This document shows positions 17,966 through 25,938 of a DNA stretch of 64,000 nucleotides, one piece after another. Within the stretch, counting starts at the first letter, position 1; each line of letters begins with the position of its first letter. The stretch is from RYN-230 sp963720645 (lineage in GTDB: Bacteria; Actinomycetota; Actinomycetes; Streptosporangiales; Streptosporangiaceae): the NCBI GenBank assembly GCA_963720645.1, contig CAVRFX010000022.1, positions 62,001 through 126,000 on the forward strand, in the 5' to 3' direction. The position numbers and the translations under genes were made by a program. The notes under the pieces were generated by a model. That model ran no database searches, was not told the origin of the DNA, and saw only the letters and a program-made list of their open reading frames with translations.

Positions 17966-19059
17966 GTGGCAGGCACGACCAAACGAATGCTGACGCGCAT
18001 GCGCGCGCCGGCCGTTCTGGCGTGCCCGCAGACGGAACGTACCGGCACGGCGCAGACCGCCACGACACGGCAGCCCAGGACGGCACGGCGCTCGACGGCA
18101 CGGCGCTCGACGGCACGGCGCTCGACGGCACGGCGCTCGACGGCACGGCGCTCGACGGCACGGCGCTCGACGGCACGGCGCTCGACGGCGTGAGCCAGGG
18201 CGGTGCGGGCCGGCACGCCGCTGGCCGGCCCGGCGCTGGCCAGGAAGGTGCAGGCCAGCGCGGTGTAAGCCGGGCCGGAGCCGGGGATGGCCTGAGCATG
18301 ACGGATCGCTCAGACGGGGAGGCCCGGGGTAGTGACCGGGACCTGGGCCCGGTCACCGACGGCCCGACCGTCCCCATGGACGCCGTGGCCCGGCGCACTC
18401 CCACAGGCTGGCGCGTCGGCGATGAGGAAGTTCCCGACCTGACGAGCGCGATGGTCCTGGCTGACCTCCTCGCCGCAGAACTGTCCGCGGAGGAGCAGGC
18501 TGACCTCGATGCCGCGGCTGCCGCCCCGCCCGCGCCCCCCCGGGACGCGGCCGCCCGTAACACCGGGCAGCTCGGCGGCGTGAGCACCCCGCCCCCGCCG
18601 GCCGCCCGGGCCGGCGCCGCAGGGTCCGATGCCGTAGGGTCTGATGCCGCAGGGTCCTCCGCAGCGGGCGCCCGCCCGCGCGGCCCGGGTCCGCGGCCAG
18701 GGGCCCACCGGGCAGAGGAGACTCCGTTCGGCCCCGCCGACGCCGCCCAGCTCCGCGAAACCGAGCAGGTCCGCGAAGCCGAGCAGCTCAAGGAGACCGT
18801 CGCCCAGCTGGAACGCGCCCTGACCGTCAGGGTCCGGGTGGAGCAGGCCATCGGGGTGCTGGCGGAGCGGCACCGGATCCGGCCCCGGCAGGCCTTCGAG
18901 CTGCTCAGGTCCGCGTCCCGGGCTCGGGGGCAGAAGATCATGGAAACAGCCAGCCAGGTGATCGCGAGCGCGACCAACCCGCTGCTGCGCCTCCCCGAGG
19001 AGCTGGCCAAGCCACCGATGCCGCGCCGGATGCCCCGGCGCAGCCGCGGCGAGGCCTGA
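17962..19059 (+). CDS. ANTAR-domain protein with repeat-rich N-terminus
   Basis: The last 80 residues hold an ANTAR domain: VRVRVEQAIGVLAERHRIRP then AFELLRSASRARGQKIMETA, the three-helix fold that binds paired RNA hairpins and acts as an antiterminator. A mid-protein segment (RRTPTGWRVGDEEVPDLTSA) may be a small globular part. The first 110 residues are Gly/Ala-rich and include seven GTALD repeats. ATG 17962 overlaps the mrx1 stop, favouring this start; ATG 18298 (MTDRSDGEARG) after the repeats is the alternative. No sensor PAS, GAF or receiver domain is visible. Targets unknown; its ANTAR RNA sites could lie anywhere in the genome. Confidence 0.75.
   Translation: MSGRHDQTNADAHARAGRSGVPADGTYRHGADRHDTAAQDGTALDGTALDGTALDGTALDGTALDGTALDGTALDGVSQGGAGRHAAGRPGAGQEGAGQRGVSRAGAGDGLSMTDRSDGEARGSDRDLGPVTDGPTVPMDAVARRTPTGWRVGDEEVPDLTSAMVLADLLAAELSAEEQADLDAAAAAPPAPPRDAAARNTGQLGGVSTPPPPAARAGAAGSDAVGSDAAGSSAAGARPRGPGPRPGAHRAEETPFGPADAAQLRETEQVREAEQLKETVAQLERALTVRVRVEQAIGVLAERHRIRPRQAFELLRSASRARGQKIMETASQVIASATNPLLRLPEELAKPPMPRRMPRRSRGEA
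18082..18186 (+). repeat. Seven identical 15-bp tandem repeats (GTALD)
   Basis: Seven perfect head-to-tail copies of GGCACGGCGCTCGAC, encoding GTALD, lie in the N-terminal part of the ANTAR gene. Perfect identity points to recent slippage or amplification. The 15-bp unit preserves frame, so copy-number change would lengthen the linker without breaking the gene. Confidence 0.95.
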
Positions 19060-19586
19060 CCCGGCCAAGCCAGCCCGCCCGGGCCGGCGCCGGCCATGGG
19101 GCCGTCAGCTCATTTTGCTTTCCTGTTGCCGCTACGGGGCTTCCTGAAAGGCCTTCCGCAGCACCGGCGCGCGGATCATCATTTGACGCGCATCCAATAA
19201 TGACCCGGATTGCCCTTTCTCATTACCGGCCATTATCAAACCGGATGCGAGGCTTATCCCGGCAGCGGCCCCCGCTGATCCGTCCGGCCACGGCGGCGGG
19301 CTGCCGGAGCGTTCCGCGGCCAGGATCGAGCCAGAGTCCCTGGTCCGGGCCAGCTCCGACGGCCATCCGCGGGCTATTTCCTGCACCTCCTGGATCCCGC
19401 TCCCCACCCTGCGGGCGGTGCGCCGTCACCCGTTCTGCGCACGGCTGGCCGCCCAGAACGGCCATCCCAGCGACGCCCGCCAGGGCCGGCTGGCCCGGGC
19501 GGATGGCTTCCCGCGCCCGGCGCGGTAGCCCGGCCGCCCACGGCATCACGCTGCAGCGCCGCCGCACAGGCGGGCCAGCAGCACGA
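19060..19586. other. Intergenic region without a supported gene
   Basis: Five hundred bases between the ANTAR and cyanophycinase genes. The part from about 19,105 to 19,250 is clearly richer in A/T than its surroundings. Open frames here (for example minus 19,132-19,407) have no family resemblance and no convincing ribosome site. No tRNA or clear hairpin was found. Confidence 0.6.
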
Positions 19587-19626
19587 TATGTGAACGTTTG
19601 GTTCACATAGTGTAACGCTGGGTAAC
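19587..19626 (+). promoter_or_regulatory. Palindromic operator candidate upstream of cyanophycinase
   Basis: A perfect 9-bp inverted repeat, TATGTGAAC and GTTCACATA, separated by GTTTG, lies at 19587-19609, 27 bases before the cyanophycinase GTG. It is followed by GTAAC at 19612 and again at 19622, so GTNNAC/GTAAC-like blocks recur about every 10-11 bases from 19590. The palindrome fits a dimeric repressor; the phased blocks also recall OmpR-family sites such as GlnR (nitrogen) or PhoP boxes. A nitrogen regulator would suit cyanophycin, but the factor is not known from sequence. Confidence 0.65.
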
Positions 19627-19635
19627 AACGCAACC

Positions 19636-20460
19636 GTGGATGAGCACGCGGACAATGCTGTCCCGGCGGGCCGCCTGCTGATCATCGGCGGCGGGGAAGA
19701 CCGGTGCTGCGGCACCGGTGTCCTGGAACGGTTCGTCGGGCTGTGCGGCGGCGATCAGGCCCGGATCACGCTGGTCACCACCGCGACCGGGATTCCCGAC
19801 GAGGTGCACGCCGAGTACGAGCGGGTCTTCCGCAAGCTCGGCGCCGAGCAGACCAGGGAACTGAGGCTTCGCGGCCGGGCGGACGCCGACTCCGACGCCG
19901 CCGTCTCGGCCTTGCGCGATTCCACCGGGGTCTTCTTCAGCGGTGGGGACCAGTCCCGGATCCTGGCCCTGGTCGGCTCGCGGGCCAACGACATCCTCCG
20001 CGAGCAGCTCGGCCGCGGTCTGGTCGTCGCGGGCACCAGCGCCGGCGCGACCGCCCTGGGACGGACGATGATCCTCGGCGGCGAGGGCCCGGAAGTCTCG
20101 GCGGCCACGGTGCGCACCGGCCCCGGGCTCGGGCTGCTGCCCAGGATGCTCATCGACATGCACTTCGCGGAGCGCGGCCGGCTCCCGCGGCTGCTGAGCG
20201 CGGTCGCGCTGGACCCGGATCACCTCGGCGTGGGCATCGACGAGAACACCGCGATCCTGGTCGCCGGGGACACGTTCGAGGTGCTCGGCACCGGGATCGC
20301 CACCGTGGCTGACGGTGAGCGGTCCACGGTGGTGCACGCGGCCGGTGACTGCGACCCCATCACCCTGTTCGACGTGCGGCTACACCTGATGCCAGCCGGG
20401 TGCGTGTTCGACATCGCGCGCAGGACGCCCAGCATCGGGCCCGCCCACAACCGCTACTGA
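19636..20460 (+). CDS. cphB: Cyanophycinase (S51 peptidase)
   Basis: A 274-residue protein with the cyanophycinase fold: LLIIGGGEDRCCG at the N-terminus, FFSGGDQSRIL in the middle, the nucleophile elbow GTSAGAT (Ser135), then IDMHFAERGRLPRLL and GVGIDENTAILV. It hydrolyses cyanophycin to beta-Asp-Arg dipeptides in the cytoplasm, releasing stored nitrogen. Start GTG 19636 follows the palindromic operator. The synthetase gene follows 79 bases downstream on the same strand, so storage and mobilisation are probably coexpressed. Gene intact; length normal. Confidence 0.93.
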   Translation: MDEHADNAVPAGRLLIIGGGEDRCCGTGVLERFVGLCGGDQARITLVTTATGIPDEVHAEYERVFRKLGAEQTRELRLRGRADADSDAAVSALRDSTGVFFSGGDQSRILALVGSRANDILREQLGRGLVVAGTSAGATALGRTMILGGEGPEVSAATVRTGPGLGLLPRMLIDMHFAERGRLPRLLSAVALDPDHLGVGIDENTAILVAGDTFEVLGTGIATVADGERSTVVHAAGDCDPITLFDVRLHLMPAGCVFDIARRTPSIGPAHNRY

Positions 20461-20539
20461 GCTGGCTGCTGGGCCCGCTGATGGCAGCGGGGCCAGCCCG
20501 ACACGACGCCCCCGCCGAGGAACCGACCGAGGGAGCACC

Positions 20540-23200
20540 GTGCGCCTCATCGACAGCCACCGCCTGTCCGGGCCGAACATCTACACGTCCCGGCCGGTCG
20601 CCGTGGCCCGGCTGGAGCTGGACGGGCTGACCGGCCAGGAAACGTCGGATTGCCCCGGCTTCGGCCGCCGGCTCACCGCTGCGCTGCCCGGGCTGGCCGG
20701 GCATCACTGCGCCGCCGGGCGCCCCGGCGGCTTCCTCGACGCGCTGGCCCGGGGGACCTACTTCGGCCACGTGACCGAGCATGTGGCCCTCGAGCTGTCT
20801 GCCCTGGCTGGCCGGGAGGTGCATTTCGGGCGCACGGTCTGGGCGGGCGGCGAGGGACGCTACGACGTCATCATGGAATGCCCGCGGGACGAGCCTGCCT
20901 CCTCCACCGTGCCGCGCGACCTGCTCGCCCTGGCCATCCGGGTCGTGACCGAGATCCTGGCCGAGCATGAGCCCGCGCTGCGGGACGCACTGGCCGGGAT
21001 CGCCCGTGCGGTGGCGGCGGACCGGCCCGGGGTCAGCACCGCGGCGCTGGCCGCGGCGGCCCGGGAGCGCGGCATCCCGGTCCGGCGGACCGGGGCCCTC
21101 AGCCTGCTCCGCCTGGGCTACGGCTGTCACCGCCGGCTTCTCTGGGCCGCACTCACCGGGCAGACCTCCGCAGTGGGCGTGGACATCGCCTCCGACAAGG
21201 TGCTGGCCAAGGAGGTGCTGGCCACCGCGGGAGTCCCGGTGCCTGGCGGGGTGGTGGCCCGGTCGGCCGCCGAGGCCGCGGAAGCCCTCGCCGTCCTGGA
21301 TGCCCCGTTGGTGATCAAGCCGCGCAACGGCAACCACGGGGCCAACGTCACCGTGGGGGTGACCACCCCGGAGCAGGCGGCGGAGGCGTATCGCCTGGCC
21401 AGCACCAGCGGCGCTGAGGTGGTCGTGGAGGAATACATCCCTGGCGTGGACTACCGGGTGCTGGTCGTAGATGGCCATGTGGTGGCCGCGGCCCGGCTGC
21501 ACCCGGCGTCGGTCACCGGAGACGGGGACCAGGACATCGAGGCCCTGGTCCGGCAGGCCAACCACGACCCGCGCCGCGGCGAGGGGCACGCGCTGCCGCT
21601 GACCAGGATCGCGCTCGACGACCATGCCCTGGCCCACCTGGCGGCGCAGGGGCTGCATCCCGGGTCGGTGCCCCCGCCGGGACAGGTCGTCGCACTGCGC
21701 CGGAACGCCAACCTGTCCACGGGGGGCACCAGCACGGACGTGACCGACCTGATCCATCCCGAGGTGGCGGCGATGTGCTGCCGGGCGGCCGCCGCGGCCG
21801 CCCTCGACGTGTGCGGCATCGACGTCCGGCTGGCCGACATCGCGTGCCCGCCGGCCCGGCAGGCCGGCGCCGTGATCGAGCTCAACGCCTGCCCCGGGCT
21901 GCGGATGCATCTGGAGCCCAGCGCAGGCCGGCCGCGCGACGTCGCCGGCGCGATCGTGGACCGCCTCTACCCGCCGGGTGCCCCGTCGCGGATCCCGATC
22001 GTGTCCGTGACCGGCACCAACGGGAAGACCACCACGGTGCGGATGATCTCCCATATCCTCGGCCAGGCCGGGCTGCGCGTCGGGATGGCCACCACCGACG
22101 GGGTCTACTGCGGCGGGCGGCTGATCCACGCGGCCGACGCCTCGGGTCCCCGGTCGGCCGAGATGGTGCTGGACGACTCCACGGCCGAGGCGGCGGTCCT
22201 GGAGACGGCCCGGGGCGGCATCGTCCGCCGCGGCCTCGGCTACGACCGCGCCGACGTGGCCGTGGTCACCAACATCACCGCCGATCATCTCGGCTGCGAC
22301 GGGATTGACGACCTCGACGACCTGACCGACGTTAAGGCCCTGGTGGCGGAGGAGATCCTGCGCGGCGGCACGGTGGTGCTCAACGCCGACGACCCACGCT
22401 CCGCCGGGCTGGCCCAGCGGCCCGCCGTCCGCGAACGGGACCCCGTGATCCGGTTCTTCAGCCTGTCCGCCAGCAGTCCTGTCGTGATGGCGCACCGGAT
22501 GAGCGGCGGCATCGCCTGCCTGCTGCGCGACCATCAGCTCATCGAGGCCCGGGGCGGGGAGGAAACCGTGCTGCTGCACGCGGACGAGCTGCCTGGGTCG
22601 TTCGGCGGGGCTGCGGCCCACCTGGTAGCCAACGCGCTGGCCGCGGCGGCTGCATGCCGGGCGCTGGGGGTGAGCGTCAAGGACATCCGGCGGGGCTTCG
22701 CCACCTTCACCCCCGCCGAATCGAACCCGGGCCGCGGCAACGTCTACCAGGTCGGCGGGGTGCCTGTGGTGCTGGATTACGGGCACAATCCGGCCGCGCT
22801 GGCGTCCATGGGGGGCCTGCTGCACGAGGCCTGGGGCGGGCACCCCATCGCGGCGATCACCCTGCCCGGGGACCGCCGGGATGACCTGATCGCGGAGAGC
22901 GCGGCCACCGTCGCGACCTGGTTTAGCCGGGTGGTGATCTACGAGGACCGGGACCTGCGCGGGCGTGAGGCCGGGGAGATGACCCGGCTGATCTCCGGCG
23001 CGCTGACCCGGCACCGCCCGGACATCCGCATCCTGACCGCCGGGGGCCCGGACGACGCGCTCCGCTCCGCCCTCGCGCTGGCCTCACCGGCCGATCCGGT
23101 GCTGCTCACCTACGAGACGCTAGGCCCGGTGCGGGACCTGCTGGAGGGTCTGGGCGCGATCCCATGGGCCGGCGGGACGTCGCAGGGCGGGCCGGTATAG
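20540..23200 (+). CDS. cphA: Cyanophycin synthetase
   Basis: An 886-residue protein with the three-part CphA1 layout: N-terminal domain (1-160), ATP-grasp domain (about 215-470; IKPRNGNHGANVTVGV, EEYIPGVDYRVLVVDG, GIDVRLADIA, ELNACPGLRMHLEP), and a Mur-ligase-like domain from about 485 with P-loop GTNGKTTT, ETARGGIVRRGLGYD and DYGHNPAAL. The enzyme adds Asp to the backbone and Arg to the side chain of a polymer using ATP at both active domains. Length matches CphA1 rather than shorter CphA2. Start GTG 20540 follows GGGAG. Cyanophycin genes are sporadic in actinobacteria. No isoaspartyl dipeptidase gene is in the window. Confidence 0.95.
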   Translation: MRLIDSHRLSGPNIYTSRPVAVARLELDGLTGQETSDCPGFGRRLTAALPGLAGHHCAAGRPGGFLDALARGTYFGHVTEHVALELSALAGREVHFGRTVWAGGEGRYDVIMECPRDEPASSTVPRDLLALAIRVVTEILAEHEPALRDALAGIARAVAADRPGVSTAALAAAARERGIPVRRTGALSLLRLGYGCHRRLLWAALTGQTSAVGVDIASDKVLAKEVLATAGVPVPGGVVARSAAEAAEALAVLDAPLVIKPRNGNHGANVTVGVTTPEQAAEAYRLASTSGAEVVVEEYIPGVDYRVLVVDGHVVAAARLHPASVTGDGDQDIEALVRQANHDPRRGEGHALPLTRIALDDHALAHLAAQGLHPGSVPPPGQVVALRRNANLSTGGTSTDVTDLIHPEVAAMCCRAAAAAALDVCGIDVRLADIACPPARQAGAVIELNACPGLRMHLEPSAGRPRDVAGAIVDRLYPPGAPSRIPIVSVTGTNGKTTTVRMISHILGQAGLRVGMATTDGVYCGGRLIHAADASGPRSAEMVLDDSTAEAAVLETARGGIVRRGLGYDRADVAVVTNITADHLGCDGIDDLDDLTDVKALVAEEILRGGTVVLNADDPRSAGLAQRPAVRERDPVIRFFSLSASSPVVMAHRMSGGIACLLRDHQLIEARGGEETVLLHADELPGSFGGAAAHLVANALAAAAACRALGVSVKDIRRGFATFTPAESNPGRGNVYQVGGVPVVLDYGHNPAALASMGGLLHEAWGGHPIAAITLPGDRRDDLIAESAATVATWFSRVVIYEDRDLRGREAGEMTRLISGALTRHRPDIRILTAGGPDDALRSALALASPADPVLLTYETLGPVRDLLEGLGAIPWAGGTSQGGPV

Positions 23201-23287
23201 CCCATGTCAAGCTGGCGCCAGCAGGGACGGATCCGGCATAGGGTCATGAAGCGGTGATTTGTTCGGGCGGCCACGGGTCTCAGGCGT

Positions 23288-25087
23288 TTGGAGGTGGCGG
23301 TGGACCTCGTCCCCTCGGTGATGAAACCGTCCCCGCCCGCCGACCCCCTGCGTTCGCGGGCCCGGCCATGGGCGCCCTCGCTGGTCCTGGTCCTCTACGT
23401 GCTCGGCGCCGTCGCGCTGACCTGGCGGCTGTGGGCCGACCCCGCCTCGCGTATGCAGGTCGGAGACGTCACCGACGTGGACCTGTTCTCCTGGTTCATC
23501 CGCTACTCGGCGGAATCGGTGATCCACGGGGGCCTGCCGGCTCTCGTCACCACCGCGATGAACGCGCCGCACGGCATCAACCTGATGTGGAACACCTCGC
23601 TGCTGCTGCCAGGCGTGCTGCTGACCCCGGTGACCCTGCTGGCCGGTCCGCAGACCACCCTGACCCTGCTGCTCACGCTGGGCTTCGCCGGCTCGGCGGC
23701 GTCGCTGTTCTGGGTGCTGCGGCGCTGGAATGTCCGGATCGGGCCCGCGGCACTCGGCGGGGCACTGTACGGGTTCTCCCCGGCCCTGCTCGCGGCCGCG
23801 GTAGGCCACTACCACCTCGAGTTCGCCGTGCTCCCGCCGTTGCTGACCGACGCTTTGCTGCGCATCGTCACCGGCCGGGGCCATCCCATCAAGAACGGGA
23901 TCTGGCTTGGGCTGCTGGCTGCGGCACAGTTCTACATCGGGGAAGAACTCCTGGTCGATACGGTCTTGGCGGCCGGGGTCGTGCTCGTCGTCCTGATCGT
24001 GATGAAGCCGGGGGCGGTGGCCGGGCAGATCCGGCGGAGCGTGACCGGCCTGGCGGTCGCCGCCGGGGTCGCCCTCGTGATCTGCGCGTACGCCCTCTGG
24101 GTGCAGTTCCATGGCCCGCTGGCCCAGCACGGCAACCCCTGGAAGGGCAACCACTTCCGGAACCGGGCCGCGGCGTTCGTCACCCCGGCCGGCAACATGC
24201 TGCTGCACACGCCGTCGGGGGCGGCCGCCATCGCACGGCACCCGGCCTACCTCTCGGAATACGTCGCGTATCTCGGCTACCCGCTGCTGATAGTGCTGAT
24301 CATCGCGGCGGTCTGGTACTGGCGCGATCTGCGGGTCCGGGTTGCCGCGGTGGCCTGCGCGGTGCTGGAGATCCTCTCCCTGGGCGGCACGCAGGTGGTC
24401 CGCGGGGTCACCGTCCCCCCGGCGCTGCTCCCCTGGCACTGGCTGGCCCACCTGCCTGTGGTCAGCCAGATGCTGCCGGACCGGCTGTCCATCCTGGCGG
24501 ACGGGCTGGCCGCCGTGGTGCTGGCGGTCGCACTCGACCGGGCCCTGTCCGCGGTAGCGGTAGACCAGCCCCGCTGGCGGCGCCAGGGTATCCCGGTGGC
24601 GATCGCGGCGATCGCGGTCCTGCCGCTGATCCCGCTGCCTTTCCACACCACCCAGGTCGCCGCGGTCCCGGCGGGGTACCGGGCGGCCTTCAGCCGGCTG
24701 GCGCTGCCGCGGGACGCCCGGATCCTCGTGGTACCGGTGCCGTACGGCCACGTCTCACAGGCGCTGCGCTGGTATGCCGAAACCGGGTACCCCGGCTCGA
24801 TGAACGGCGGCTACTTCATCGGCCCCAACCGCAACGGAAAGGCCATGGGCTACGGTGGCCGCAGAGCCCGGGCCATCGCGAGATCCATCGACTCCCTGTG
24901 GCATCCTTCCAGCCGGGCCAAGGGACCGACGGCGGCCCAGATGCGCCGCTACGTTGCGCGCTGGCGGCCGGCGGCGGTGGTCGCGGTGATCCGGCGTACG
25001 TCCCGTCTTGGGAGGCTGCTGACCACGGTTTTCGGGCCACCCAGCTTCAGCGTGGGCCGGGTCGTGGTGTGGAGGCGTGAACGATGA
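23288..25087 (+). CDS. Multi-pass GT-C-like membrane protein, paralogue 1
   Basis: A 599-residue membrane protein with about ten hydrophobic segments and a C-terminal soluble part of roughly 150 residues. Motifs shared with the second paralogue (25,939-27,876) include DLFSWFIRY, GINLMWNTS, LLPGVLL, LGFAGSAA, FWVLRRW, VGHYHLEFAVL and LPWHWL. The general plan resembles GT-C glycosyltransferases that use polyprenyl-phosphate sugars outside the membrane, although a clear catalytic Asp-x-Asp loop is not obvious to me. The flanking position around a polyprenyl-phosphate glycosyltransferase supports a role in envelope or exported-glycan glycosylation. Precise acceptor unknown. Confidence 0.7.
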   Translation: MEVAVDLVPSVMKPSPPADPLRSRARPWAPSLVLVLYVLGAVALTWRLWADPASRMQVGDVTDVDLFSWFIRYSAESVIHGGLPALVTTAMNAPHGINLMWNTSLLLPGVLLTPVTLLAGPQTTLTLLLTLGFAGSAASLFWVLRRWNVRIGPAALGGALYGFSPALLAAAVGHYHLEFAVLPPLLTDALLRIVTGRGHPIKNGIWLGLLAAAQFYIGEELLVDTVLAAGVVLVVLIVMKPGAVAGQIRRSVTGLAVAAGVALVICAYALWVQFHGPLAQHGNPWKGNHFRNRAAAFVTPAGNMLLHTPSGAAAIARHPAYLSEYVAYLGYPLLIVLIIAAVWYWRDLRVRVAAVACAVLEILSLGGTQVVRGVTVPPALLPWHWLAHLPVVSQMLPDRLSILADGLAAVVLAVALDRALSAVAVDQPRWRRQGIPVAIAAIAVLPLIPLPFHTTQVAAVPAGYRAAFSRLALPRDARILVVPVPYGHVSQALRWYAETGYPGSMNGGYFIGPNRNGKAMGYGGRRARAIARSIDSLWHPSSRAKGPTAAQMRRYVARWRPAAVVAVIRRTSRLGRLLTTVFGPPSFSVGRVVVWRRER

Positions 25088-25178
25088 TTGCCTGTGCCTT
25101 TCCCGGTACTTTGCCTGGCTCCGCTAAAGTTTCGGGCACATTCGGTATATAGTCCATTGACCAATTTGCGACAACAGG

Positions 25179-25904
25179 ATGGCGACCGCTGTGAAGCTAT
25201 CGATCCTGATGCCGGTCTACAACGAGGCTGGGACAGTCCAGAACGCGATCAAGCGGCTGCTGGACGTGGATTTCCCCTGCCCCGTCGAGTTCGTGATAGT
25301 CAACGACGCCAGCACCGACGGGACATCGCAGATCCTTGACGCCCTCGATGATGACCGCCTGATCAAGCTCAGGCATACGGTCAACCAGGGCAAGGGGGCC
25401 GCGGTGCGCACCGCGGCCGCGGCCGCTACCGGCGACTACATCCAGCCCTTCGACGCGGACCTGGAGTACCAGCCAGAGGACATCCCGGAACTGCTCAAGC
25501 CGGTGCTCCGCGGCGAGGCCACGGTGGTCTTCGGCAGCCGGACGTTCGGCAGTCACTCGGCCTACTCGTTCTGGTACGTCATGGGCAACAAGGGCGTGAC
25601 GACTGTCGCGAACATCCTGTTCAACGCCTACATCGCCGACCTGGAGACCTGCTTCAAGCTGATGCCGCTGGAGTTGTACCGGAGCCTGGACATCACCTCC
25701 GACGGCTTCGGCATGGAAGCGGAGATCACCGGCAAGCTGCTGGCGCGGCAGATCCGGCCGTTCGAGGTGCCCATCACCTACCGCGCGCGCAGCCGTGAGG
25801 AAGGCAAGAAGATCACCTGGAAGGACGGCGTCCAGGCGGTCTGGCTGCTGACCCGCATCCGGATGACGTCGAAGCGGGCCCAGCGCCGCGGCCAGTCCGC
25901 GTAA
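25179..25904 (+). CDS. GT2 glycosyltransferase, DPM1/polyprenyl-phosphate type
   Basis: A 241-residue GT-A protein: LSILMPVYNEAGTVQ at the start, VIVNDASTDGTSQIL, NQGKGAAVRTAAAAATGDYI, metal-binding DADLEYQPED, GSRTFG and MEAEITGKL. The pattern is that of dolichol-/polyprenyl-phosphate mannose or glucose synthases. No membrane segment is evident, as in DPM1. It would load a sugar onto polyprenyl phosphate at the inner face; the GT-C-like neighbours would then use it outside. ATG 25179 or GTG 25191 may be the start. The AT-richer 91 bases upstream probably hold its promoter. Confidence 0.88.
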   Translation: MATAVKLSILMPVYNEAGTVQNAIKRLLDVDFPCPVEFVIVNDASTDGTSQILDALDDDRLIKLRHTVNQGKGAAVRTAAAAATGDYIQPFDADLEYQPEDIPELLKPVLRGEATVVFGSRTFGSHSAYSFWYVMGNKGVTTVANILFNAYIADLETCFKLMPLELYRSLDITSDGFGMEAEITGKLLARQIRPFEVPITYRARSREEGKKITWKDGVQAVWLLTRIRMTSKRAQRRGQSA

Positions 25905-25938
25905 CGCGCAGCCACGTCACCCGGGCGGGAGGCGGGGG

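Noticed and set aside
19132..19407. 91-codon minus-strand frame in the ANTAR-cphB gap
   Set aside because: No family resemblance, no good ribosome site, and its region is unusually AT-rich for coding DNA here.
20360..23014. 884-codon open frame antisense to cphA
   Set aside because: High-GC shadow; composition is repetitive Gly/Arg/Pro/His without motifs, and the plus strand encodes a clear CphA.
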